DNA of 64,000 nt, taken from contig NZ_JAHUWJ010000013.1 of the NCBI RefSeq assembly GCF_019219075.1, positions 124,001-188,000 on the forward strand, written 5' to 3'. The stretch comes from Chitinophaga sp. sic0106 (GTDB taxonomy: Bacteria > Bacteroidota > Bacteroidia > Chitinophagales > Chitinophagaceae). Below, one piece after another: positions 37,212-46,394 of the stretch. The notes under the pieces were generated by a model that did not search any database, was not told the origin of the DNA, and saw only the letters and a program-made list of their open reading frames with translations. A program made the position numbers and the translations under genes. How positions within the stretch are numbered: the stretch's first letter is position 1; the number at the start of each line of letters is the position of its first letter.

Positions 37212-38114
37212 TTATTTTCCATTGAGTTCTTCGGCTACAATTTCCAAACCTTCTGCGAAGGTGCGGGGGGTGTAGCCGAGTTCTTTTTCAGCCTTTTCGG
37301 TGATCAGGCCGGTTTTTGCCGGACGGGCCGCGGGCTGGGCCAAACTCTTTGAGCTGATTTTTTCGATCAGGGAAGTGTCGAGATTGAAGTAATTAGCTGT
37401 TTTCAGGGCCATATCGTACGGCGTAAGTGTTTCGTTGCCGGAGATATTGAAAACGCCGGTAGCCTTTTTATCCACGATCAGTTTACAGCCCATTGCCAGG
37501 TCCTGACAGAGGGTGGGTGTACGCAGCTGATCGTCTACTACCTTTATCTTTTTGTTTTGCTGGAGGTTATTTTTCACCCAGGTGATCATATTGCTGCGGT
37601 GTGCGTCGGCTACAATGCCGTATACCAGCACCGTACGGGCAATTGCCCATTGCAGTTTGCTGTTTTGCACAACTCTTTCGGCCGCCACTTTGCTGGTTCC
37701 GTAGTAGTTGATCGGGTTGGGAAGTGCTTCTTCTGAGTAAGGGCCGCTGAGTCCATCGAAGATGAAGTCGGTAGATACAAACAGGAAGAATGCATTTGCT
37801 TTTTCTGCTGCCTGCACGAGGTAGCGGGTAACGCCTACGTTCATATCCCAGCAGGCGTCTTTATTTTTTTCACATTCATCTACCTGCGTCATGGCAGCAG
37901 CGTGAATAATGATTTCAGGTTTATATTTTTCTATGAGAGATGCTGCCGCTCCCGGGGTACGGAGGTTCGAGGGCTCATAGGTATAATTATCGCGTTGCGG
38001 GATCCGGTTGGGTCCTCTCCCTGTGGCGATGACATTATACCTGCTGTCATTCAGAAATAGTGGAATCAAATGCTGTCCCAGCAATCCGTTACTGCCTGTG
38101 ATTAGTACGTTCAT
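37212..38114 (-). CDS. RmlD-like sugar-nucleotide reductase (SDR family)
   Basis: 300 residues. N-terminal Rossmann motif GSNGLLGQHL, HAAAMTQVDECEKN, STDFIFDGLSGPYSE and the catalytic YYGTSKVAAE (YxxxK) are typical for dTDP-4-dehydrorhamnose reductases, NAD(P)H enzymes that finish dTDP-rhamnose synthesis. The other rml genes are absent here, so a related reductase role is also possible. It converges with the HU/SPOR-like gene; nine bases separate the stop codons. Confidence 0.87.
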   Translation of the reverse strand: MNVLITGSNGLLGQHLIPLFLNDSRYNVIATGRGPNRIPQRDNYTYEPSNLRTPGAAASLIEKYKPEIIIHAAAMTQVDECEKNKDACWDMNVGVTRYLVQAAEKANAFFLFVSTDFIFDGLSGPYSEEALPNPINYYGTSKVAAERVVQNSKLQWAIARTVLVYGIVADAHRSNMITWVKNNLQQNKKIKVVDDQLRTPTLCQDLAMGCKLIVDKKATGVFNISGNETLTPYDMALKTANYFNLDTSLIEKISSKSLAQPAARPAKTGLITEKAEKELGYTPRTFAEGLEIVAEELNGK

Positions 38115-38347
38115 AAGCCAAGTTCTTACGCTATCTTTTAAAGATAAGGAAAATTTTCCGCTGGCTGGCTTTCAATTAATTTTTCCCGGACGATTTCCAA
38201 TGACAACTTCGGTGTCATTGGTTGGGTTGCAGTGCTGCGCACGGTGGGATGCTTAAACAGCTTTTCGGGGGACCAGCGCTTTAGGCCCCCGTAAATTTAG
38301 AGGGGGAGACTACGCTGATGCGCGGCCTCCCCCTGGTAGAATTTAGC

Positions 38348-38387
38348 ATTTCGGTAGCGCATCCCGTGGGGGATGCGCTACCGAAAT
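38348..38387. repeat. Palindrome, 18-bp perfect arms
   Basis: ATTTCGGTAGCGCATCCC (38348-38365) pairs with 38370-38387 around GTGG. It is the left member of a pair with the 38387 element. Confidence 0.75.
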
Positions 38388-38415
38388 AGTCGGGGGACCG
38401 AAGGTCCTCTGACTA
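38387..38415. repeat. Triloop palindrome with compensating G-T pairs
   Basis: TAGTCGGGGGACC (38387-38399), loop GAA, GGTCCTCTGACTA (38403-38415). All 13 positions pair if G-U is allowed on the plus-strand transcript. On the minus strand the same two positions would be A-C mismatches. Confidence 0.7.
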
Positions 38416-38428
38416 TTTCTTAATAAAT

Positions 38429-40555
38429 CTATTTCTTCATTCCCAGATTAAACATTGTAAATGACCATAGGTCAGTTGCTTCGTCAATCAGTTTTGAAGT
38501 TGGTTTACCAGCACCGTGACCTGCCTGAGTTTCAATGCGGATCAACACCGGATTAGGGCCGGCGTTATCTTCCTGCAGGGTGGCTGCAAATTTGAAAGAG
38601 TGTGCAGGTACTACGCGATCGTCATGATCAGCGGTGGTTACCATAGTGGCCGGATAGGAAACACCTGGTTTCAGGTTGTGCAGCGGAGAATATTTAATAA
38701 GATATTTAAATTGTTCTGCATGATCGCTGCTACCGTATTCAGTTACCCATGCCCAGCCGATAGTGAATTTCTGAAAGCGTAGCATATCCATCACTCCTAC
38801 GGCTGGTAATGCTACCTTATACAGGTCAGGACGCTGGGTCATACAGGCGCCAACCAGCAGACCGCCATTGGAGCCGCCACGGATGGCGATCCTGGAAGGG
38901 TTGGTATATTTTTCTTTCACGAGGTATTCCGCCGCACCGATGAAGTCATCGAATACATTTTGTTTCTTTTCCATCATACCGGCTTTGTGCCATGCTTCAC
39001 CATACTCGCTGCCACCGCGAAGGCATACCACTGCGTAGAGGCCACCCTGTTCCATAAAGTAGAGGTTGGACACGCTGAAACCCGGTGTTTGCGGGATATT
39101 GAAACCACCGTAACCGTAAATCAGTACCGGATTATTGCCATCCAGTTTGAATCCCTTTTTACCGGAAACGAACATTGGCACTTTGGTACCATCTTTACTC
39201 GGGAAGAACACTTGTTTGGTTTCATATTCTTCCGGATTGAATTTTACCTGTGCTTTGCTGAACAGGGTGGATTTGCCGGAACTGATCTCATATTTATAGA
39301 TAGTAGCCGGTGTTACAAAGGAAGAATAGGTATAATAAAAATCTTTCTGGTCCTTTTCGGCGCCAAAGCCGCTGGCAGATCCGATACCCGGGAGTTTCAC
39401 CAGTTTGCCGTTTTTACCGTTGTAATCATATTGATATACGTAGGAAGAAGCGTCTTTGAGGTAGTTAAGGAACAGTTTACCACCGCCGGTACCTACACTT
39501 TGCAGTGCTTCGGGCTTTTCGGCTATTATGGTTTTCCAGTTACTTTCTTCCGGATGGGCGGGGTCGATTTCCACGATTTTATAGTTCGGCGCGTTGTGGT
39601 TGGTGCGCACGAGCAATTTATCACCGTTGTTGTCGATTACGTCCGGTTCGAATTTAAAACCAGGTATGAGGAGACTGAAATTTTTCTGTGCAGGGTTTTT
39701 CAGGTCCCAAACACTGATTTCTGCACCGGAAGTACCCTCGGTGGTTTGGAGTATGAGGAAGCGCTCATCTTCGGTGATGCCCACGCCGGCGTTGCGGAGC
39801 GGGTGCTGTTTATCTTCATATACCAGCACATCTTTCTCCTGTGGGTCCCCTACTTTGTGGAAATAGACTTTTTGGAATTCATTTTTACGGGAGAGTTTAG
39901 AGGACTCGTCCGGTTTGTCGTAACGGCTGTAATAGAACCCATCGCCTTTCCAGGACATACCGCTGAACTTAATCCATTCCAGTCTATCCGAGAGCAATTG
40001 TTTGGTTTCCACGTCCATTACGAAACCATCCTGCCAGTCGGAGCCTGCTCTGGCGATGAGGTAGGCCGCATACTTACCATCTTTGGAGAAGGAGATGCTG
40101 CCGAGGGCGGCGGTACCGCTTTCAGACAGTTTATTTGGATCAATGAACACTTCACCCGGGCCCTGTGGGGTAGTGGAGCGGTAGAGGATGGACTGGTTTT
40201 GGAGGCCATCATTTTTGTAGAAATAATAATATTTCCCCTTTTTGAAAGGTGCCGAAGACTTCGGATAGTTCCAGAGCTCTTCTAATCTTATTTTAACATC
40301 TTTTCGGAAAGGGATAGTGGCAAGATAATCCTGTGTTACCTTGTTCTGTGCCTGTACCCAGGCTTTGGTTTCTGGAGAGTTGTCGTCTTCGAGCCAGCGA
40401 TAGGGATCAGAAATTTTTGTGCCGTGGTAATCATCCGTTACATCGATTTTCTTCGATTCCGGATATTTGATGTTGGCAGAGTGCTGCGCCATGGCCTGTC
40501 CCGTCAAAATAGTCATACTCATAATTAACAAACTCCTATTAGTTTTTTTCAACAT
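38429..40555 (-). CDS. Prolyl oligopeptidase (S9A)
   Basis: 708 residues with a signal peptide (cut near GQAMAQ), the S9A beta-propeller (YPESKKIDVTDDYHGTKISDPYRWLEDD at the start is the family's N-terminal hallmark) and the alpha/beta-hydrolase domain. Catalytic residues: Ser562 in RGGSNGG, Asp near 646 in DHDDRVVP and His680 in AGHGAG. It cleaves short peptides after proline, probably in the periplasm given the signal peptide. Length fits the family. Divergent from pfkA, whose promoter region lies immediately upstream. Confidence 0.94.
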   Translation of the reverse strand: MLKKTNRSLLIMSMTILTGQAMAQHSANIKYPESKKIDVTDDYHGTKISDPYRWLEDDNSPETKAWVQAQNKVTQDYLATIPFRKDVKIRLEELWNYPKSSAPFKKGKYYYFYKNDGLQNQSILYRSTTPQGPGEVFIDPNKLSESGTAALGSISFSKDGKYAAYLIARAGSDWQDGFVMDVETKQLLSDRLEWIKFSGMSWKGDGFYYSRYDKPDESSKLSRKNEFQKVYFHKVGDPQEKDVLVYEDKQHPLRNAGVGITEDERFLILQTTEGTSGAEISVWDLKNPAQKNFSLLIPGFKFEPDVIDNNGDKLLVRTNHNAPNYKIVEIDPAHPEESNWKTIIAEKPEALQSVGTGGGKLFLNYLKDASSYVYQYDYNGKNGKLVKLPGIGSASGFGAEKDQKDFYYTYSSFVTPATIYKYEISSGKSTLFSKAQVKFNPEEYETKQVFFPSKDGTKVPMFVSGKKGFKLDGNNPVLIYGYGGFNIPQTPGFSVSNLYFMEQGGLYAVVCLRGGSEYGEAWHKAGMMEKKQNVFDDFIGAAEYLVKEKYTNPSRIAIRGGSNGGLLVGACMTQRPDLYKVALPAVGVMDMLRFQKFTIGWAWVTEYGSSDHAEQFKYLIKYSPLHNLKPGVSYPATMVTTADHDDRVVPAHSFKFAATLQEDNAGPNPVLIRIETQAGHGAGKPTSKLIDEATDLWSFTMFNLGMKK

Positions 40556-40630
40556 GCCTATAATTTTTAAAAAAAAATTCTACTTTGTTTGATGAAAATT
40601 AAAAATTTAGGTTATTTCATGAGATAACAG

Positions 40631-40661
40631 TTAGAAAAACAATTCCAAAATGTTATTTTTG
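40631..40661 (+). promoter_or_regulatory. Promoter of the pfkA-pyk unit
   Basis: TTAG (40631-40634) followed after 19 bases by TATTTTTG (40654-40661), an exact TAnnTTTG -7 box. It gives a leader of about 25 bases before the pfkA start. Confidence 0.6.
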
Positions 40662-40693
40662 TGCGCCCTTAAGATATTTTTTTAGCAATTTAT

Positions 40694-41674
40694 ATGAAAA
40701 AATTGAACAACATTGCAGTCCTTACATCAGGAGGAGATGCTCCTGGCATGAACGCCGCAGTTCGTGCTGTCGTAAGAACGGGCATTTATCATCAGCTGAA
40801 TGTATTTGGCGTCATGTATGGCTACCGGGGAATGTTGACAAACGACATTTTCCAGATGGAGTCAAAATCTGTTGCCAATATCATTCAACGCGGAGGCACC
40901 ATATTGAAGACCGCCCGGTGCAAAGAGTTCTATGAATATGAAGGGCGAAAAAAGGCTTATGAGAATCTGAAGAAGCACAACATTGATGGCATTGTCGTGA
41001 TAGGCGGTGATGGATCATTTAATGGGGCGCAGAAGTTCAGCCAGGAATTTGACATTCCTTGTATAGGCTTGCCTGGTACTATTGACAAGGACATTGCGGG
41101 TACTGATTCTACGATTGGATTTGACACAGCTGTAAACACTGCTATTGAAGCCATCGACAAGATCAGGGACACTGCAGATGCACACGATCGCTTGTTTGTA
41201 ATCGAAGTAATGGGCCGTGATGCCGGTTACATTGCGTTACACAGCGGGATCTCCACTGGCGCCGAGCACGTATTGCTGCCCGAGCGTAAGACAGAAGTAA
41301 ACGAAATTATTGAAGAACTGCAGGCCAACGAACGTCGTAAAAAGCTCGTTAATCTTATTGTGGTGGCGGAAGGTGATGAAACCGGAGGCGCCAACGAAGT
41401 AGCCCGCAGAATTAAAGAAAGTTGCCCGCAGCTGGATACACGTGTGACCATCCTCGGTCATATCCAGCGTGGAGGCTCCCCTACCTGCCAGGATCGTATT
41501 CTTGCGAGCAGATTGGGATATTCAGCCGTGGAAGCACTCCGGGAAGGTATTCACAATGTAATGATCGGTGTAGTGAATGATAAAATTCAATATACTCCAC
41601 TGGACAAAGCGGTGAAAGCAAAACAGGAGATTGACCCTGAATGGTTTAAGATAGTAAAAATTCTTGCGAGTTAA
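40694..41674 (+). CDS. pfkA: 6-phosphofructokinase
   Basis: 326 residues, ordinary bacterial ATP-PfkA length. It phosphorylates fructose 6-phosphate to the 1,6-bisphosphate in glycolysis. Motifs: SGGDAPGMNAAVR (nucleotide site), GGDGSFNGA, and the catalytic loop LPGTIDKDIAGTD with the general-base Asp. Gly after GGD in GGDGS, at the site that separates ATP- from PPi-dependent enzymes, favours ATP use. Pyruvate kinase follows after 12 bases, so both control points of glycolysis share a transcript. Confidence 0.96.
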   Translation: MKKLNNIAVLTSGGDAPGMNAAVRAVVRTGIYHQLNVFGVMYGYRGMLTNDIFQMESKSVANIIQRGGTILKTARCKEFYEYEGRKKAYENLKKHNIDGIVVIGGDGSFNGAQKFSQEFDIPCIGLPGTIDKDIAGTDSTIGFDTAVNTAIEAIDKIRDTADAHDRLFVIEVMGRDAGYIALHSGISTGAEHVLLPERKTEVNEIIEELQANERRKKLVNLIVVAEGDETGGANEVARRIKESCPQLDTRVTILGHIQRGGSPTCQDRILASRLGYSAVEALREGIHNVMIGVVNDKIQYTPLDKAVKAKQEIDPEWFKIVKILAS

Positions 41675-41686
41675 AAAATAAGACTT

Positions 41687-43174
41687 ATGAGTACAAAGGA
41701 TCTTTCCAAATATTATCACAAGCAGATGGACAATGCTGCCGGTAGAGAGCACTCTTCCCACAAAACTAAAATTGTGGCTACCGTAGGACCCGCTAGTGAT
41801 ACCTATGACAAATTGTTGGAGTTAGTTAGAGCAGGTGTAAACGTTTTTCGTCTGAACTTCTCCCATGGCTCGCATGAGGACAAACTGCGGATCATCGAAT
41901 ACATCCGCCAGATCAATAAAACTGAACCTTACAACGTAGCAATTCTTGCCGACCTGCAGGGTCCTAAACTGCGCGTAGGTGAAATCGAGAACAACGCTCT
42001 CCCGCTGAAAGCCGGCGATATCCTCACTTTTATCAACGAAAAAGTGGTGGGTAATATGGAGAAAATCTATGTTTCCTACCCAGACCTGTATAAAGATCTG
42101 CGTCCAGGACAGAAAATTCTGCTGGATGATGGTAAAATCGAGACTGTAGTAAAAGAAATCACTCCTGCAGGAGAAATTAAAGCGGAAGTATCCCTGCCAG
42201 GTGTACTGTCCAGTAAAAAAGGCTTTAACCTGCCAGATACCAAAGTATCTCTCCCAGCCCTGACAGAAAAAGATATCATTGACCTGGAATTTATCATTGA
42301 CCAGGAATGTGACTGGGTGGCCCTTTCCTTCGTAAGAAGTGTAAAAGACCTGATCGATCTGCGCAAGCGCCTGGAAGCACGTAATTCTAAAATGAAGGTG
42401 ATCTCTAAAATCGAGAAACCTGAAGCAATCCAGAACCTGAAAGAAATCATCTGGGAAAGCGATGGCGTAATGATCGCCCGTGGTGACCTCGGTGTGGAAC
42501 TGCCGGTAGAGCAGATCCCGATGATCCAGAAAGATATTATCCGTAAATGTATCCACCGTGCGAAGCCTGTAATTGTGGCTACGCAAATGATGGAATCCAT
42601 GATGGACCGCACCCGTCCTAACCGTTCTGAAATTACCGACGTAGCAAACGCGGTACTGGAAGGCGCTGACGCGGTGATGCTGTCTGGCGAAACTGCTACA
42701 GGTCAGTTCCCTGTGCTGGTAATCCAGACCATGAATAAAATTATCCAGGAAGTGGAAAAAGAAGCTATCATTTACAACCGTAACCTGATCCCTCACCGTC
42801 ACTCTCCTACCTTCCTCAGCGATGCACTGTGCTACAATGCATGTAAAATTGCGGAAGACCTGGACGCAGACGCACTGATCGGTATGACCCAAAGCGGTTA
42901 CACCGGCTTCATGCTCAGCTCCTACCGTCCACGCTCTCCTCTCTATGTATTCACCAAAGAAAGAACACTGGTGAATCAGCTGAGCCTGAGCTGGGGCGTA
43001 CGCGCCTTCTTCTACGAAGAAGAGGAATCACTGGATGATATCGTTTTCGATCAGATCAACATCCTGAAAGAAAGAGGTTTCATCAAAGCTGGTGACGTAG
43101 TAGTAAACACTGGTTCTACGCCGGTTAAACTGCACCTGCCAACGAATACATTGAAGATTACAAGAGTAGAGTAG
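41687..43174 (+). CDS. pyk: Pyruvate kinase
   Basis: 495 residues. It makes pyruvate and ATP from phosphoenolpyruvate. Visible motifs: TVGPAS and RLNFSHGSHE at the nucleotide site, ISKIEKPEAI with the catalytic Lys, and MIARGDLGVELP plus ATQMMESM near the metal site. The C-terminal domain is complete. The N-terminus has about 20 extra residues (MSTKDLSKYYHKQMDNAAG) before the barrel starts. Co-transcribed with pfkA and closed by a terminator. Confidence 0.96.
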   Translation: MSTKDLSKYYHKQMDNAAGREHSSHKTKIVATVGPASDTYDKLLELVRAGVNVFRLNFSHGSHEDKLRIIEYIRQINKTEPYNVAILADLQGPKLRVGEIENNALPLKAGDILTFINEKVVGNMEKIYVSYPDLYKDLRPGQKILLDDGKIETVVKEITPAGEIKAEVSLPGVLSSKKGFNLPDTKVSLPALTEKDIIDLEFIIDQECDWVALSFVRSVKDLIDLRKRLEARNSKMKVISKIEKPEAIQNLKEIIWESDGVMIARGDLGVELPVEQIPMIQKDIIRKCIHRAKPVIVATQMMESMMDRTRPNRSEITDVANAVLEGADAVMLSGETATGQFPVLVIQTMNKIIQEVEKEAIIYNRNLIPHRHSPTFLSDALCYNACKIAEDLDADALIGMTQSGYTGFMLSSYRPRSPLYVFTKERTLVNQLSLSWGVRAFFYEEEESLDDIVFDQINILKERGFIKAGDVVVNTGSTPVKLHLPTNTLKITRVE

Positions 43175-43196
43175 TAATACTCGACCATAAACGAAA

Positions 43197-43228
43197 ACGC
43201 CCGATCAGCAAGAGATCGGGCGTTTTTG
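43197..43228 (+). terminator. Rho-independent terminator of pfkA-pyk
   Basis: Stem ACGCCCGATC (43197-43206) / GATCGGGCGT (43214-43223), seven-base loop, followed by TTTT. Confidence 0.9.
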
Positions 43229-43309
43229 TATTTATACCGTGTAGATTAACGCATAATTGAGTAAATCACAAAGTCAGGAAAATATCATTACGTTTATACC
43301 TTACTGTTA

Positions 43310-43753
43310 TTACTTTTTTAGTTCCATCAATAGTAGCGGAAAAGGTTTGCCCATACCATCCACATCGGAGCGTGCTATTGTTTTAAATCCATTATGGAGA
43401 TAGAAACCTACCGCCTGGTCGTTTTGCTCGTTTACATCCACCTTATCCACCGCCTGGTGGGCTATTACATATTGCAGCAGGGCTTTGCCAATTCCCTGCC
43501 CCCTTGCGGCAGGATCGATGAACAGCATTTCCAGTTTGCGATCCGCAGTGCCTGCAAATCCGAGTATATGCCCCTTTTCATCTTTTATACATGAAAGCGA
43601 TACCGCGTCCAGGAATTCATTGAGGATAAGCGGTTTAAAAAATTGAATATCAGCTTCTGTCAGGAAATCGTGGGTAGCACGCACTGCGGCTTCCCAAACG
43701 GCGGTGACTTCGGGATATTCTGATTCGGTTACGGGCAAAATATGATACTGCAT
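43310..43753 (-). CDS. GNAT-family N-acetyltransferase
   Basis: 147 residues. Motif A reads DPAARGQGIGKALLQYV (about 82-98), followed by VDVNEQNDQAVGFYLHNGFKTI, which matches the YjaB-type GNATs. Substrate not known. It lies four bases downstream of the MFS transporter on the same strand and is likely co-transcribed. Confidence 0.9.
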   Translation of the reverse strand: MQYHILPVTESEYPEVTAVWEAAVRATHDFLTEADIQFFKPLILNEFLDAVSLSCIKDEKGHILGFAGTADRKLEMLFIDPAARGQGIGKALLQYVIAHQAVDKVDVNEQNDQAVGFYLHNGFKTIARSDVDGMGKPFPLLLMELKK

Positions 43754-43757
43754 GCGT

Positions 43758-44915
43758 TTACTTCTTCCTATAAGTTAATAAATAGATGATACCTGCAATG
43801 GATATTAGTGTGGTGCCAGCAATGCAAACGCCTGTCCAGCCACCAACTGCCCATACCCACAGGCCAATACCTGAGCCAAGGGAAGTGCCGATGAAACTGG
43901 CCGTCATATACACCGTATTGAGTCGGTTCCGCGCGGAAGGAATCAGGGAATACACTCTTGTTTGATTGGATACATGTATAGCTTGTACCCCCAGGTCGAT
44001 AGCGATGATGCCGGCAATGATACCAATAATATTTGCGCTGAAAATATAAAACAGGAAATAGCCTAGAAAAAGGAAACCGATACCATACCCTACGGCTATA
44101 CGTGGATTCTTTTTATCGGCGATACGCCCCACCAGCGGTGCCCCCAGGGCGCCAGCGGCTGCTGCAAGGCCCATCATGCCTATTTTGTCGCTCCCATAAT
44201 GAAACGGGGCCTCTGACAACAGGAAAACCACCGTAGTCCAGAAGAGCCCGAACATGCCGAAACAGCAGGCATTGATAGCGGCAGCTTCCCGCAGCACCGG
44301 CTGCTCCCGGATGAGGGTGAGCAGGGAACGCATTAAATCTCCGTAATGCCCTTTAAACGTAGGCTGGCTTTTGGGAAAGGAAAAAAACATGAGTATGGCC
44401 AGGAATACGCTGATACCAGCTGCAATCCAGAACATGGCCCGCCAGCCGAAATGGTGGCCTACGATGCCACTGAGCGTGCGGGACAACAGTATACCGATGA
44501 GCAGGCCGCTGGTCACAATGCCGATCACCTTCCCCCTGTTTTCGTTGCTACTGAGTGTTGCGGCCAGCGGAAGGATGAGCTGTGGCACTACAGAAGTGAA
44601 CCCAATGAGAAGGCCGGCGGCTTTGAGCATGTCAATCGACTGCGACAAGGCCGACACCACGAGGGCTCCGGCGGAGGCGAGGGTCATGATCACAATCTGT
44701 TTCCGTTTTTCGAGCATATCCCCAAGCGGTACACAGAAAAGCAGGCCCAGGGCGTAGCCTACCTGGGTGAAGAAGGTCACCTGGCCGGCATTGGATTCGG
44801 AAACATTAAACTCCTCTCCCATCAATACCATCAGGGGTTGGCTATAGTAGATATTTGCGACTATCAATCCCGTGCAGAGCGCCATGATGGCTATGTTCCA
44901 CTTGCTTAAGGCCAT
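43758..44915 (-). CDS. MFS transporter
   Basis: 385 residues, about twelve membrane helices in two halves. The loop PLGDMLEKRKQIVI between helices 2 and 3 is the MFS motif (G-D-x-x-x-R-K-x). It resembles drug/sugar efflux permeases, with proton-driven export at the inner membrane; substrate unknown. An exact TATCTTTG -7 box lies just upstream, and the acetyltransferase gene follows. Confidence 0.9.
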   Translation of the reverse strand: MALSKWNIAIMALCTGLIVANIYYSQPLMVLMGEEFNVSESNAGQVTFFTQVGYALGLLFCVPLGDMLEKRKQIVIMTLASAGALVVSALSQSIDMLKAAGLLIGFTSVVPQLILPLAATLSSNENRGKVIGIVTSGLLIGILLSRTLSGIVGHHFGWRAMFWIAAGISVFLAILMFFSFPKSQPTFKGHYGDLMRSLLTLIREQPVLREAAAINACCFGMFGLFWTTVVFLLSEAPFHYGSDKIGMMGLAAAAGALGAPLVGRIADKKNPRIAVGYGIGFLFLGYFLFYIFSANIIGIIAGIIAIDLGVQAIHVSNQTRVYSLIPSARNRLNTVYMTASFIGTSLGSGIGLWVWAVGGWTGVCIAGTTLISIAGIIYLLTYRKK

Positions 44916-44935
44916 AAATTCAAGTTTTCGAGGTG

Positions 44936-44943
44936 CAAAGATA
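44936..44943 (-). promoter_or_regulatory. -7 box of the MFS transporter gene
   Basis: TATCTTTG on the minus strand, matching TAnnTTTG, about 20 bases before the start codon. A TTCG sits near the -33 position as a weak match. Confidence 0.5.
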
Positions 44944-44991
44944 ACCTAATGCCCTTAACCGAAGGGGTGCTTTTCATAAGTCCGGAAACGG

Positions 44992-44999
44992 TAAATTTG
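44992..44999 (+). promoter_or_regulatory. -7 box of the aldehyde dehydrogenase gene
   Basis: TAAATTTG matches TAnnTTTG, 32 bases before the ATG. A TTTT lies near the -33 position. Confidence 0.5.
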
Positions 45000-45031
45000 T
45001 AGTGATTGTTCACCGTTAAAAGCAGATAGTT

Positions 45032-46384
45032 ATGTTCAAGAGCATCTATCCTTACACACAGGAATTAATTGCGGAATACCAGGAGCACACGGAAAACGAG
45101 ATTGCCACCAAGCTGCTTACCGGCGAAAAGGCTTACCGGGAACTACTTAAAACCCCATTAGACAAGCGCAGGGAATGGATGGCAGGTATCGCCCGATCGA
45201 TGCGGGACCATGTGACCGAACATGCCACCATCATTACCCGGGAGATGGGTAAAACGCTGAAGGAAGCCACGGCAGAAGTGCTGAAATGCGCCACTACCAT
45301 TGATTATTACGTAGAAAATATTGAATCGATACTCCAGCCACGTATTATTACTTCAGATGCACAAAAAAGTTATGTATCTTATGAACCTAAGGGGATTATC
45401 CTGGCGATAATGCCATGGAATTTCCCATACTGGCAGGTTTTCCGCTTTGCTATTCCCAATATTCTGGCGGGAAATGCCGGCATCCTGAAGCATGCCAGTA
45501 ATGTAAGCGGCTGCGCACTGGCAATAGAGCGGCTATTTACGGAATCAGGATTTCCGATGGGCACTTTCCAATCGGTATTACTGTCATCCAAACATATAGA
45601 GCCGATTATTGCCGATCCGCGCATTCAGGGCGTAACGCTCACGGGCAGCACCCCTGCGGGCAAAAGCGTAGCAGCTTTGGCAGGCAAGTATATTAAGAAA
45701 ACAGTGCTGGAGCTTGGCGGCAGTGATCCGTTTATTGTGCTGAAGGACGCCGACATCAAGGAAGCAGCTAAAACAGCCGTGCAGGGGCGTATGCAGAATG
45801 CAGGTCAGTCGTGCATTGCCGCCAAGCGCTGGATTGTAGAACAGCCGGTATTGGAAGAATTTACTGCCGCCGTGACCGACATCATCCGGAACCTGAAACA
45901 AGGTGATCCAATGCTGGAAAGCACCAATATGGGACCTATGGCACGCCCCGACCTGGCAGACGACCTTGCCCGGCAGCTGGAAGAAAGTGTGAAACAGGGA
46001 TCGAAGCTGGTATTGGGTGGCACACATGAAGGGTGTAACTTTGCTCCTACACTGCTGACAGGTGTCACCGCAGATGCCACCGCCTTCAGGGAAGAAACCT
46101 TTGGGCCACTGGCTGTTGTAATTGCCGCCGCCAACGAAGATGCGGCTATTGCACTGGCAAATGAAACTGAATTCGGACTTGGCTCAGCGCTGTGGACGAA
46201 AGACCTGGAAAAGGCTGCCAGGCTGGCAACACGGATTGAAAGCGGCAATGTATTTATTAATGCGATGGTGCGCTCAGATGCAAGGTTACCATTTGGGGGC
46301 GTTAAGCAATCCGGCTATGGCCGGGAATTATCACTGGAAGGCACACACGAATTTTTAAACGTTAAAACCGTTTATATACACTAG
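45032..46384 (+). CDS. NAD(P)-dependent aldehyde dehydrogenase, succinate-semialdehyde type
   Basis: 450 residues. The core has MPWNFPYWQVFRFAIPNILAGN, the active-site Glu227 in LELGGSDPF and the nucleophile Cys261 in GQSCIAAKR, with the C-terminal PFGGVKQSGYGRELS. This combination and the short length are typical of GabD/Sad-type succinate-semialdehyde dehydrogenases, which feed 4-aminobutyrate breakdown into the TCA cycle. The exact aldehyde is inferred. coaA follows after 10 bases. Confidence 0.9.
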   Translation: MFKSIYPYTQELIAEYQEHTENEIATKLLTGEKAYRELLKTPLDKRREWMAGIARSMRDHVTEHATIITREMGKTLKEATAEVLKCATTIDYYVENIESILQPRIITSDAQKSYVSYEPKGIILAIMPWNFPYWQVFRFAIPNILAGNAGILKHASNVSGCALAIERLFTESGFPMGTFQSVLLSSKHIEPIIADPRIQGVTLTGSTPAGKSVAALAGKYIKKTVLELGGSDPFIVLKDADIKEAAKTAVQGRMQNAGQSCIAAKRWIVEQPVLEEFTAAVTDIIRNLKQGDPMLESTNMGPMARPDLADDLARQLEESVKQGSKLVLGGTHEGCNFAPTLLTGVTADATAFREETFGPLAVVIAAANEDAAIALANETEFGLGSALWTKDLEKAARLATRIESGNVFINAMVRSDARLPFGGVKQSGYGRELSLEGTHEFLNVKTVYIH

Positions 46385-46394
46385 GCTTAAGAAC

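Larger units (their letters stand above)
38115..38428. other. Intergenic hairpin cluster
   Basis: 314 bases between the reductase and the prolyl oligopeptidase, both minus strand. No gene seen. It holds at least three stem-loops: AGGGGGAG/CTCCCCCT (38301-38308 / 38327-38334), 38348-38387 and 38387-38415. The last directly precedes the oligopeptidase stop on the plus-strand map and so lies just after that gene. Confidence 0.6.

Noticed and set aside
38960..40285. 441-residue plus-strand frame opposite the prolyl oligopeptidase
   Set aside because: Antisense shadow of a well-supported gene; composition is Phe/Gly/Val-rich as expected from the complementary strand.
41822..42892. 356-residue minus-strand frame opposite pyruvate kinase
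   Set aside because: Shadow of pyk with no domain of its own.
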